A DNA stretch of 64,000 bases, from positions 30,174,303 through 30,238,302 of the forward strand of contig CM077832.1 of assembly GCA_039720395.1 (NCBI GenBank), given 5' to 3'. Under the pieces are notes generated by a model, which worked only from the letters and a program-made list of their open reading frames with translations, ran no database searches and had not been told where the DNA came from. The position numbers and the translations under genes were made by a program. This DNA comes from Liquidambar formosana. Taxonomy: Eukaryota; Streptophyta; Magnoliopsida; Saxifragales; Altingiaceae. Of this stretch, positions 44,003 to 55,700 are shown one piece after another (position 1 is the first letter of the stretch; each line of letters starts with the position of its first letter).

Positions 44003-44815
44003 TAGGTATCAAAAAGGTTATAAGGCACTAAAAAGGGTAAAAAAAGATATCAACTGTTGAATCAATAGTAAAGGGTCTTTTCTTATATGGATAGAAATAG
44101 TCAAATAACCAATTTAAATAATCAAAAATTACTTTTACATCACCAATATATTTACAAAATTGCCAAACTTTAAAAAAAAGTATAAAGAAGGGTCCAAATT
44201 CCTCATTTCTCTTTACCACCAACTTTTAAACACTCTCTCACTCTAAGATTCTCTCCATTTCTATTCTCAATTGCTACAAAGCTTTCATTGTTTTTCTTGC
44301 AATTAATTTTATCATTTAAATATTTGATTTGTTGTATGTCAACGAGAGCACATGACTTGAATAAGTTACTAGCTCTTCATCCTGGTATCTCTATTTCATT
44401 CTAGTTTACTACGGGTGAACGTTGGAAATGGTTCATGTGAATTCATATAAAACACAAGGAGTCGCCACCTCATTTTTAAGGAATGAGAAAATCATATAAA
44501 TATTTTTATTTTTCAAAAAATAAGTAACTCTAGTTTTCAGGAAGGACACGATCAATAAACCAAAAATTGAGAATAAGTATTTATAAGGAAAAATTAGGGT
44601 TGTTTCCTTCCTAGTTAGTAGTTAGGTTAGGTTTACTTGGTGAATAAGTAAATGAAGCTTCTCAATCTCAAAAAGGAAAGAGTTCTCATTCTTTAAAGTA
44701 AAGAAACTTGTTGCTAAGTTAACATGTGCAGTACGCGTTATATGTGCATATGTATACTTACCATACGTGTATGGATGCCAATGGCACGCATGAAAAATTA
44801 ATTTAAAAAAATATA
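44003..44815. other. intergenic DNA with a repeat scrap
   Basis: No gene is visible. AGGAGTCGCCACCTCATTTT near 44459 matches the sequence near 7150, together with about 60 bp of looser similarity around it. Confidence 0.4.
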
Positions 44816-44817
44816 TA

Positions 44818-45340
44818 CTCCCTCTATCCCATTTTATTTGATCACTTTGACTACACAAATATTAAAGTAATGCATTTAATGTATTGTAATGTCATCCAAT
44901 TTTTTAAATTTCAAATTTTACTCTCTTACGATAGAATGCTACTTAATGTGATAGTTAATATAATAATGATAATTTTAAATATGGTAAAAAGTATCTTAGG
45001 AATGTAAAGGTCAGTTTGGATAAGTTTCTACTTCCTATTTTTCCTTTCAAAGCTAAAAGGACAAAAAAATTGAGTATGAAAAATTCTGGAAGTTACTTTT
45101 AAAAGTTAAGCTAATAAGAAATTCCTACTATCTGTAACATTTATAAGTAACTATCAAAATTTTGCACTACAAAAAACTATCAAAAATTTTCGTATCTTTA
45201 TTTTTAAAAGTAAAAATAGGAAGTAGAAGCTTATCCAAACGTGCCCTAAGATAATTATTTGTTTTCATTTCTGAAAGTGATCAAATATTTTGGAATATCC
45301 CAAAATGAAAAGATGATAAAATAAAATGGGATGGAGGGAG
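44818..45340. mobile_element. Stowaway-like MITE with a nested fold-back element
   Basis: Inverted ends CTCCCTCTATCCCATTTTAT and ATAAAATGGGATGGAGGGAG are flanked by TA on each side, the Stowaway signature. At 523 bp it is long for the family. The extra length comes from an inner fold-back with near-perfect 29-bp arms at 45014-45042 and 45212-45240 (GTTTGGATAAG...CTTATCCAAAC), whose ends (GTTTGGATAAG) are hAT-like. Target duplication of the inner one was not resolved. Confidence 0.75.
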
Positions 45341-45850
45341 TATATTTTTTTCATTTTAAGTCAAATGCCATTTTTCTTGGTCACACTAATCTTTAAGAAT
45401 ATTCATAAATAATTTCAAAAACTCATTAGTGGAACTAGGAATTTACAAGACAAAATTTGATGTCTATAATTACCATACTCTATGAAATAAGTTCATCCAT
45501 TAAGTATAATTCGTATCCATTAAGTGTAAAGTATTGCGGTTATAGATGTGAAACAAATGTGTTTCATTATAATTTTCAAAATATTTTTTTAAAGTTTGTT
45601 TGATTGCTAGAAAAATATTTCATTACTTTTTGTTTTGTTGTTGATGCTGAAAAAAAAAATGATATTGAGGAATTAATCCTCATTGTAAAATTCCTAGAAA
45701 AGCGTGTTTTTCTACAAATGTAAACAGTTGTTTGGCTCTAATTATATAATTGGTAATTTTTTATCAAGTACGTGCATTTTTATAATTAAATTTTAATATG
45801 TTGTCACTTTCATTTTTACCAATTTGCATTTGTGCCATAATATCTACATT
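45341..45850. other. AT-rich intergenic DNA
   Basis: Nothing recognisable apart from A and T tracts. Confidence 0.5.
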
Positions 45851-45855
45851 TATTG
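45851..45855. repeat. target site duplication TATTG, left copy (solo LTR 2)
   Basis: Exact match to 48419-48423. Confidence 0.88.
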
Positions 45856-48418
45856 TGTGAGGACATGTTTTTTTAATAGGGATTATTACGGCTTAATATA
45901 TGAATAGCGTAGTTAATCCCTTGATTTGTTAGATAACCTCATGTAAGGGTAATCCATTTGTATAAAAATGTGAAATTATATATGTTTTGATGCTTATTTT
46001 AATGAATTGAGTATCCTAAGTGAGTGTTGGGCCTTATTTGCAGTTTCGAGTTAAGTTGCTGAAATTTAGCTAAGTGTTGGGAAAAAATGAATTTTTATAA
46101 ATCTTTATTTTTAAAGATAATTTTTGGCGATAATAGAAGTTTATGATATTATAAGACTTCTGTGATTTTATGGGATTTTATTAGGATATTTGGATTGGGT
46201 TTCTCACATGTTTGTTTTAGAAAAATCTGTCGGGAGACGGATTTTGTACTAAAACTTGGAAATGAGATTTTGATATATTGGGAATTTGATTATTCTAATA
46301 TTTTATTTGGATTCAAATGGGGGGTTATTTGCTCATTTTCATTAAATAACTTAAAGTAAAATGGAGAATAAATGTTTTTAATGAAATAAAGCTGATGTCT
46401 GTGCTGATGAGGTGTAACCTGACTGACTGTCAATTTTCAGCTGTTTGTGTGTTTCAGATGTCTGAAAATTACATTCAGTCGTCTGAAAATTCCAGAGAAC
46501 AATGATTTCTGAGGTTTAGTTTCAAACGTTTGAAACTAACTTCCAGATGTCTGAAACCTTTGACTGGCAGTTTTATATACGTTTGGAAAATGACGCATAT
46601 GCCCCTGGAGTGTTTTAAAACACCCAAACCTCGACCCATTTCACCCATTCTCAACACTTTAGAGTAAGAGAGAGGGAAAAGAGCTAGAGAGAGAGAAGGA
46701 GAGGGACGGCTTGGAGAGAAAAGGGTTTCCCCTCCATTTTTCCATGAATTTCATGCAATTTTGGCCTTGGATCTTCTCAATTATAGCTTGGATTCACTCA
46801 TGGCCAACCTCTATTTCAAGTTTGGGAGGTATTTTCTCATGTATAAAGTTAAGGTTTCTATTCCTTTTGGGATTGAGTTATCATATCCTTACATTTTGTG
46901 CTTATTCATGGTATTTATGAGGTTTGGTCACATTTTGGAGTTGGAATATCCATTATTTTCATTAAGCATGGCATTTGGAAGATAGGGCTTGCTTTGGGGA
47001 GCTTGCATGTGCATCCTAAGTCCGATCTACATGTCTAGGGTGGTGATTTTGCGTTTTCTTCACTCATATTCGAGGTAGGAGACATTTTCTCATTTTAAAC
47101 CCTTGATGCATAAGGGTTTGGGTATAAATCATGTAGATTTACATGTATTTGGTGGCTTTTGCATAAATATCATGCATAGGGTATATATTTGCTAGGTTTT
47201 GACAAATTGTGGGAAACCTAGGGTTTGATTTTTACATCATAATTATAAAAATGTTGTTTTTGAAAACATTATTTTTGAAATGGTTTGGGAATGATTTATG
47301 GGGGTCATTTTATATTGTTTATATGAACCCAACTGTTATACGATTTTTCTTGGAGAATTTATATGAAATTTTCCTATTTTTATAGAAATTATGGAATGGA
47401 TAAATGAAAAGACAAGTGGTGATGGTGAGGGCTACTGGAGACAAGATTACTGTGGTCCCAAAGAAACAGGATGTCTTGCCGTGTCTTCCTATCCTTTAGT
47501 CCTGGGCCACATGCCTAAATATAGGTTACTGCGGTCCTAGGTAGGGATGTTTTGCCGTGTTTCCTCTTGAGGTTACTTTCTGGACCCAGATAGGGATATA
47601 GTGTTTCCTCTTATTTCCGCACACGAAGGCCCCGCATGACCTGGGGAGGATTTATCAGTTTGAAATACTGATGTTATGGATTGCTGGATATGGTAGATGA
47701 TGATTATTGGCTTATAAGGCCATGATATGGAATTTGGAAAGAATGATAATGAATTATAAATAACTTGAGTTATTTCTTACCTTTTTAAAAATAAAAAGGG
47801 GTATTGGTATCAATTGATTTAAACTTCTGCAGTTTATTTCATTATAAATGTATTAGTTTTATTTACTGAAAATTGTATTGCAAACTAATCAACGGTTTAG
47901 CAAGGTTCTTAAAAAGTATATAAACTATGGTTTTTAAAACCTTGATAAATGTTTTCCTACTAAGCTTGTAGCTCATACCCCTACAGTTTTCTTGCAAGTC
48001 ATATTTTCAAAACTAAGTTGACCTGAGTTTTAGGAGCATGTTAGCATGCTTGCATTCATGTAGAGAATAATTGAGATAGGCCTTGAGCCTAGGCATGTAT
48101 TAAATTTTAATTTCATGGCCTGTAATAATTAATTGAGTAGTAGATGCATATCTGAATGAGACCCATGTGACTACGATATAGCCGGTAGATTTCACTATTT
48201 TTAGGATATTGTGTGGATGAATTATAAATATTTATAAATGTGTTTTTCGCAGGTTTTGAATAGTCGATAACTTGGTATGTCCTATTTACAGACAGGACCA
48301 TGCCAGATTTTCCAAAAAGGTTTCCAAAATAAAATATTTTTATTAAACATTCACCGAAATTGGTTTAAAATTGATTTTCTTACTACTTAACTAACGGTCC
48401 CAATTTCGGGTCGTTACA
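45856..48418 (+). mobile_element. solo LTR 2 (2563 bp), divergent relative of LTR 1 and 3
   Basis: It begins TGTGAGGACATG and ends GGGTCGTTACA, with a perfect TATTG duplication. The first 500 bp align clearly with LTR 1 and 3 (for example GAAAAATCTGTCGGGAGACG), then the array before the TATA differs. Here the palindromes are built on CAGATGTCTG and AAACGTTT (46452-46560), where the others have GTAGTCGACTAC. The 3' half is only patchily similar. No internal retrotransposon region remains. Confidence 0.85.
46452..46560. promoter_or_regulatory. alternative palindrome cluster in solo LTR 2
   Basis: TTTCAGATGTCTGAAA at 46452-46467, a half-similar CAGTCGTCTGAAA, a perfect 22-bp palindrome centred on AAACGTTT at 46517-46538, and CAGATGTCTGAAA just after 46543. 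The cluster is followed by TTTTATATACG, a TATA-like sequence, and the ATGACGCATATGCCCC block shared with LTR 1 and 3. Confidence 0.65.
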
Positions 48419-48423
48419 TATTG
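48419..48423. repeat. target site duplication TATTG, right copy (solo LTR 2)
   Basis: Exact match to 45851-45855. Confidence 0.88.
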
Positions 48424-48602
48424 GCTTAATACATGTATTATGGTGTCTCCATAAATAACTAGTGCCTGAACATAAATGGCCAACATAACATTTTCCATAA
48501 CAACAACATTTAGCTTTTAATGTCTCCACCACATTCTTCTATTTTAAACTTTCATACATCAAATTTTTCGAATTTCGTTTTGGTCATTTAGGTGTGTTTT
48601 TT

Positions 48603-48674
<72 letters not shown>

Positions 48675-49963
48675 GCCCCTCAATAGACCCTATGAATTTA
48701 AATGACATATCTTCACATACGTCTTTGGGTAGTTAATATTTTTAGAGTCTATTTTAACAATAAAATTAAAAATAATAATACAAATTTACCAAAAAATATT
48801 TCATTAAGCAAATAAATAACTAAATAATTAAAAAAACAATAAATAAAATGAATATATGTATAAATACAAATTAAGATAATTAAGATATTACTTGGTACAC
48901 AAGAACGAATTAGAGACACGGGAATGAAGAGCTTGTAATGTATTTAAGTCACGTACTCATGTTGTGATGCTATCAAATCGTTAATCAAATTCTAAAATTA
49001 ATTGCAAAACAATAAATAAAAGCTTGTAGCAAGTGATAGTAGAAATGTAGAGAATATGGGAGTTTGAGAGAATTTCGTAGAATTGTTGGTGAAGAGAAAT
49101 GAAGAGTTTGGTAGTCTGTTTATAGGGGGTTTTTTTTTTTATTTTTTTTATTTTTTTTATTTTTTTATGTTCCACCATGAAGAAAGTGGGTAGTAAGCCT
49201 CAAAGAGATTCATAATATCTCAACTACATTGACATACTATGAAACTCACAATCATGTACTACATAGTACATACCCAAAATATTATATTATTAAAAAATAA
49301 AAAATGGACACTGTGGTCATAAATTCATAATGTACTCCGGCCACGACGACCTAATTGATCATCTTCATGCATAAGGATACAAAATTAGGGTACAACTACT
49401 TATGGTTTTTTTGAAAGATGGTATTATTAATAAGATGGGAACATAAAGGAATATAAAGGGTAGAGCTATTTTGACAACCTTTTATGCTAAATCTAAACAC
49501 CTCTATGAGTAAAAGAAAGAAAATGTGTGTGAAAATAAAGCATGAGAGGTATGAATTTAGTATGAAAGGGTGTGGAAAAAGCCCCACCTCAATAATAAAT
49601 TGTTTAAAATATCAATGATAGAATTGTAAATACGAGTTTCAACGTTAATACTATGATATTATTGTTTAAGAAGGAAACGGCCATAATATTTTGCAGGTCG
49701 GGTCAGGTTGGGCTGGATTTTTGGGCCAAGTTCTTCAAATTTTTTGGCTTTGTCAGGCATGATACCGGTTAATAGCATGACCTTAGTCCAGCCCAAGAGT
49801 AAGACCAGGCTCGAGCTCGGGCTTTTTCAGGTGCAAACCAGGCTAATAGCTTGTGGCTTACAGGCTTAGGTTGGGTGTGGGCCTGCCCTTGGGTTTTGGG
49901 CTTCTTATTGATCCTTACTCACATGAGTTTTTTTTTTAACATAACCTAAGGTCCTAAACATAG
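48424..49963. other. intergenic DNA with a long poly-G tract
   Basis: No gene is visible. Poly-T followed by about 59 G (48613-48671) and an interrupted T-rich run near 49130-49170 are the only notable features. A stretch at 49700-49920 has repeated GGGCTTGGGC-like words. Confidence 0.5.
48613..48671. repeat. 59-bp poly-G tract
   Basis: An uninterrupted G run directly after a T run of about 16. It would fold as a G-quadruplex or could be an assembly artefact. Confidence 0.9.
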
Positions 49964-50208
49964 GGACTCGGACTTGGTGCAGTTTGCACCTTTAATTGTA
50001 TGGTGCAGTTACCAGTGGATGGGCTCCATGTGGCAAAGAAAAAACATGAACAGATGTGATTCGCTGCAAGGATTTCACGCCTAAAGGTTACGACATTAAC
50101 ACTTTGACACCAAACTCATATTCCGAATCCCAACCGTTCGTGCTTCTCCCCTTGCCACATGACGCCCATCCACCGGTAATTGCACCAACTGTGCTAAATC
50201 CAAATCCT
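49964..50208. mobile_element. fold-back MITE with 9-bp target duplication
   Basis: The left arm (GGACTCGGACTTGGTGCAG...GTGGATGGGCTCCATGTGGCAA) and right arm (CTTGCCACATGACGCCCATC...AAATCC) are diverged inverted repeats. TAAACATAG flanks the element on both sides (49955-49963 and 50209-50217). This fits the Mutator superfamily. Most differences between the arms are transitions. Confidence 0.65.
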
Positions 50209-51048
50209 TAAACATAGACACCAGAAGAGTGACAAGGCTTCAACAGAATCCAAGCACACATCTCAAAAAAGTCTAATCTTTGATATGGTGATGGTGCCTT
50301 CAGTATCTATACGCAAAAAAATTTGGGGTATAAAGTATTCCGTAGTTACTAGCTGATGAAGTTATGTAGCCATATAACAGAACATCAAGCAGAGGCTGTT
50401 GAAAGGTTGCAGCAACAGTAATTAATAATTCAACCATCAAAGCAAAATACTTAAAGCTTAAAAGCATAAGCTCAAAGGAATAAAATAAAAGTTCACAAGC
50501 AGCACACTTTACGGATTAAAACAGGCGCCAAATTAAATCTCTCAATAAAGCATCTACCCATCACAGACTACCTCTTATAGCCCAAAAAGACAAAAAAGAC
50601 TAGCAAAAACATGATGTCATTTCTTTACTAACCTTAATTTTGTATTTCTTTTTTAATGTTCTCAAAGGTATTACTCACAAAAAAAAAAAAAAGAAAAAAA
50701 AATGTAAATAAATGAAAATGGCATGGCCAGCTTCCACGAGCCAGACCATATAAGCCCGTTGACATGGACAAAAGAAGAAAATTACGAAACATGTCAAAAG
50801 ACTCGACCTTCTACTAAACAGGTTGATAAGAGGCTGCACATCAAGAACTTGATAACATGGACACATTTACATCATCGAAAGCTTTGAACCGTAGATTTCT
50901 GCTGGCGGGCTGATTCCCCTTGCACGCGATATGACTCTGGATAAATGGCAAAAATTGCTCACAATTACATGTACAGCATCAAGCATCTTACGATATACTT
51001 TACAAGTCCCCCGCGAATCATTGTAGGGTGATTCATGCATCTCTACTC
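50209..51048. other. 3' flank and probable 3' UTR of the WD40 gene
   Basis: The minus-strand mRNA end should fall here. No separate gene was seen. A poly-A tract lies at about 50680-50700. Confidence 0.4.
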
Positions 51049-54000
51049 CTAGAGCCTGACGGGTAATCCATAGTTGTGGAATGTCCTGATTGTTCCATCC
51101 CAACTGGCTGTCACAATCACAAGACCCCATGTTTCTGATAGAGCTGCATGTTTGTGGTTGTTACTGAGATGCTGCGGCTGATGGTGATCATGTTCTTCAA
51201 ATGGTACATCCCAAGTAGGAAGTTTCTCCTCAGGCCATGTTGCAGAGCCCCTGCATGAGCCATCCATGGAGAACCAACTACCAAGAGAAAAACGTTCCGA
51301 CTCTCTGATCCGAGTAGCAGCTTCCAGTTGGTTCGGGAAGATCTTCTGTTCTGTTTCCATGCCTGACCAAGGTATTGCGACAGAAACACCTTCAAAGAAG
51401 AAATGCTCACAGGAGCGGACAGATTTGGTTTCTTTAGATGATGGGAAACATGAGCCACCACCATAATTCCAGACATAAACACGAGAATCCTCCCCAACCG
51501 AGATTATATGTCTCCCAGCTGAAGTAAACGAAGCTGACATCTGACTTCCTGACTTCCGAAGTCCTGTAATATTAAATAAAGAAAAATAATGTTTTAGAAG
51601 TCCATCCTATAGCATAGGGAAACACAAAATGGTTGAACACATTGTAACTCATACGAGTAAGTTAATTGACATACATTGTACAGACGAATAAAATGCCCAT
51701 TATTAAAATAACAAGATATACAATGGATTGAACAACCAAGAGTGAGAAATCCACGCATTATCCTCCTCTAGAAACAGCTGTTCAGGATAAGGGGAAGGCA
51801 ATGTTACTAAAATCTTGTGATACATTCAAGTAATGATTTTACATACAATGTATTTGTAAGCTGTAAATTAGTAGATGGGGCACATCATTTCATGTTTAGT
51901 ATGAGTGGTTCTAGTAAAATGCACATGGAGCAACTGTCTTCACAAAATAGTGACTTATCATTTAAGATGTGCATGCACATAAAGGCTGCAGAAACTTCCA
52001 AAGTCCACCGGTGCTTTGCAGAAGGAAAGGGCATATATATTACAGACTTGATTAGGGAAAAACGCTTGTTCATATATGTCTTGGTGGAGAAAACAAAATT
52101 AAAAAATTAAACGACCCAAAATAGTCCTCTCATGCCTGAAAGCATATTTAAGTACTTGGAATTTACAGGAAGCATATACAAAATTAACAGGGTTTGTAGC
52201 TAAGTTTTCAGAAAATGGCTATTCAGACTTACAGAATTAGAAGCATACATGGAACAATGGAAGTGAGGAATGGTTTAAATTCTAGTAAAAGAATCTGAAA
52301 TTGAACTCACAGCTTTTTAAAATCTGCTAAAAAGCAAAATATAAAACATTCTAAACTCATCAAAGTTCAAATATATATTAAAACAAGAAAATCAATTGGT
52401 TGATCGAATGACTCCGGCAATGTGTAACATCAAAGGAACATCAGATTACTAAGACCACCATAACAGGCCATCCAAAATGGTAGCTATGAAGTGGGAACTA
52501 TTAAAAGCCAGAAATCTTTCCAAACATACACAGAAACTTTGTGAAGGAAAATGACTACATGAATCAAGCAGTCCTGAATCTTGCTATGTTTCCGGATGAC
52601 GAGAAGGTCCACTCAATAAGTACAGATTCAAACGCCAACAAATCAATCAAATTCTCTAGGAACAGAGTATAGAAGGGGTCATTAATGCATTCGGAACAGT
52701 CGATTCCAATCATCAAAATGTTGAGCATCAAAATGTATCCAAGCATCAATACATACATCCAAAAACAAAGAATTGAGTGCAGAAAATTCAAATTATGAAA
52801 ACATTTCAAGGTTGTATTGTGGTAAACTATTTGCTTTTCCCTTAATGGTTATGTTGTGATTAAGTGCAAACAATATCTAGAATAAATTTGGAAGATGATG
52901 GTTGGAATGGAAAGTAGAACTTTCAATGAGTAATAATCTTCAAGAAAAGAACTAGATATTATAGGATTCGCTACCTCTGTATTTATGGACAATGTCAATC
53001 CCATCGAATATTCGAACTTTTGAATCTTCTGAAGTTATCATAACTCTTTGAGATTGTCCATGGGAAAACTGAAAGGAAATGACACCTCTATGTTAATATA
53101 TGAGCAAGATTAAAACAACATTTATATGTATTTATAAAATCAAGAGCTTCAACCTCACCTGGATTCCAGTAATTTTATTGCCAGAGGTTTTCTTTTTACC
53201 CTGAATATGGATCTGTGCATGCAACTGGAGATGGTTGCCTACACCATCAAAAAACTAATTTAGGTACTCCAAGGGGAAAATGCCAGTTGAGATTCAAAAT
53301 AAATTAATAAGATTTTCCTATGCGGGAGAAGCATGCACCTGATGATACATAGAAACGGCAAGTGCCTGCGATGGAACCAACTATGAACCCCTGCTTGCAT
53401 AAGGATTAAAACATAATTACCATCATGAATGGATCTTTCCAAAGAGAGTACTGTATTAATCTTAGAAATGAGAGTATAAATTCATTGCAAGATCGAGCAT
53501 TCAGAATCATACATTCCCATCTGGCTGGTAACATATAGCAGTTACTACATCCCGCACATCAGCCCATTCAACAACTCGTCCCTCTGACACTCCCCAAATT
53601 CGTGCTTTTCCATCGATGGAGCCACTGATGAAGTAATTGTCATCAACAGGATTGAACTGAATGCATGTCACTGATTCCATCCAAAAAAGAAACACTATTA
53701 CATTTCTGAATATTGCAACATATACTGGATTGAAGGGACAAACAATAAAAATATATGAGATGACTTCAACTAAACAAAAAAATAAATTATGAACCAACTG
53801 CAAAGAAAAATTATAAACATCAGATGAGTAGTTTGAGTACTGTCGTATTTACCATAGTTATTGTGATGGAAAACATTGAGACACTCATTGCAACCCACTT
53901 GCCACAGACAAACAGTTTTATCCTTGGATGATGAAAGAAGACACTGCAAACCAACATCCAATTTAACTTTTTATCAAACACAGGCAAATACATTCTTTAT

Positions 54001-55027
54001 CTAAAAATAAATTCAAATCAAAGTAATATAAATTGTTAAGTCTGCATTGACTCACATTAGATTTGGACCAAGCCAGGTCCAAGACATCACTGGTATGGCC
54101 ACGAAATTCTTGCATTGGGGACTCTTCAATCTGAAAAATCTTATCAGGAATGACAACCGATGCATGACTCGACTTCCTTCTTCCAAGACTGGACTTGCCT
54201 TCTTTTGATTTGCTACCAAAGTTACCTTCGGCAGTTGAATACTTGCAAGAGGCATCCGCCGATGTAACATGCCAAATGCGAACAACCCCATCTTCACCAC
54301 CACTGGCTAGATACTGGCCATCTGGACTAAACTTCATTGTCCAGATGAACCCCTTGTGAGCTTGAAATTCTTGTCCAATGTAGACCGCAGTGAACTCCAT
54401 GCACCTTTTCTTGTTCTGCTGCACCTTCATTCTATTTATCTTGGGTGTTTTAGGAATCGGTTCTGATACCTCGGAAGGCTTAGGTACACATATACCTCCT
54501 TTCCCCATCTTCTTCTTTAGAAAGCGCCTCCACCAACTCGTCATTTTCTTCTTATCGACATCATAATTCCTACATTCTTCTACAAGTCCTTGTGCTTCTT
54601 TATATCTGAATTCTTCAACAGAAGGGGAAAGCCCAGTAGTTTCCCCCTCAAATTGAAGGTCTACTCTGTCAGAATGGTGTTGCTCCAATTCATCAACCAT
54701 AGTATTGGCTTCTCCATCCACTTCCCTTCTACTATACATCAAATTTTCGTCTGCCCTGTTAATTGGAGATGCCCAAGAACTCGGGACAGCGCCACTGGAG
54801 TCTGTAATCCTTTCTAAGGTCATCTCATGATGCTTAGGAGTAAATTCAACAAAACCCATTCCACGTAGAAAGCTTTCCCGTCGTTCTTGAACACTTCCTG
54901 GCACATTCCTCCAAATTTCATAATCTAACTGACTGACCACTATGTCTTCTCTCACAGCGGAATCTTCAGAGGACAAGCAATCGACAGAATCAAAGAAGAC
55001 CTCTTCTCCCCCATCAAATCTCAGCAT
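51049..55027 (-). CDS. WD40-repeat protein, WDR44-like, seven exons
   Basis: Exons on the minus strand: 55027-54056, 53943-53853, 53670-53513, 53393-53339, 53238-53159, 53068-52975 and 51563-51049. They total 1965 bases, 654 residues plus stop, with GT-AG borders and matching phases, and no internal stop. The first 215 residues are acidic and then basic ([19 protein letters not shown]). WD repeats follow: [20 protein letters not shown] near 223, [11 protein letters not shown] near 308, [18 protein letters not shown] near 359, a weaker one with [10 protein letters not shown], then [16 protein letters not shown] and [14 protein letters not shown] near the C-terminus. Plants have several WDR44-like proteins of this size and most lack a known role. 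WDR44 in animals binds Rab11, but that link is not shown for plants. The start is the first ATG ([16 protein letters not shown]). Intron 6 is 1.4 kb. This is the only gene in the window that looks intact. Confidence 0.92.
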
Positions 55028-55700
55028 GTCTTTTACTTAAGACCAATATTCCACATCAAAACCCACTCTCCTAACACTTCCTATGTGCAATCAGAGAAAC
55101 CACCTACAACCCTTTTAATACCCACAAAGCCCCATATCACGGACCGAGTTTCACTCGATGACTACGCGAAAACAAGGTGACCCATAGCAAGCAATTCAAC
55201 AAACAATGTGACCCACAGTAAGCAATTCAACAGAATATAATCAATCCCATAGGTGGTTTCAACAATGCAAGGAAGGGTTCAGGGTACCAACTACCAACCC
55301 AAAGAGAACACCAATAAGCGCATTCTAGTGCTTTTAAAAAAAGGAGGTCCCAATACACATGTAAAACGATACTCAAAACCCGGAAAATGTATCAATAACC
55401 AAATGGAGGAAACAGAGACCAAAGCTTCAAGGTTCAAGGACTATACCTCGGTATCCATGTAAAGCAAACAGCCCAATTCAACACTTATCACCGACCCTTC
55501 CTATGATTGTGGCCTTCTACAGCATGTCCAAGGTCAATTTCACACCCCATAAACAAAGTGAAAAAAAATACCCCGAACTCTTCCAGTGCTTTGTATTGGA
55601 GCCTAATAGCATTACAGGGGTTGGCATTGTATATAGAGAGAAAGAAAGACAGAGAGAGAGAGAGAGAATGGCGGAGAAAGGAAAGGTGCAGTTGAACTAT
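55028..55700 (-). promoter_or_regulatory. 5' UTR and promoter region of the WD40 gene
   Basis: On the minus strand a CT-rich run (complement of the GA tract near 55650) comes before TCTATATACAATG near 55627-55640, a possible TATA element roughly 600 nt before the start codon. The untranslated leader may therefore be long or spliced. This is inferred from composition only. Confidence 0.35.
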
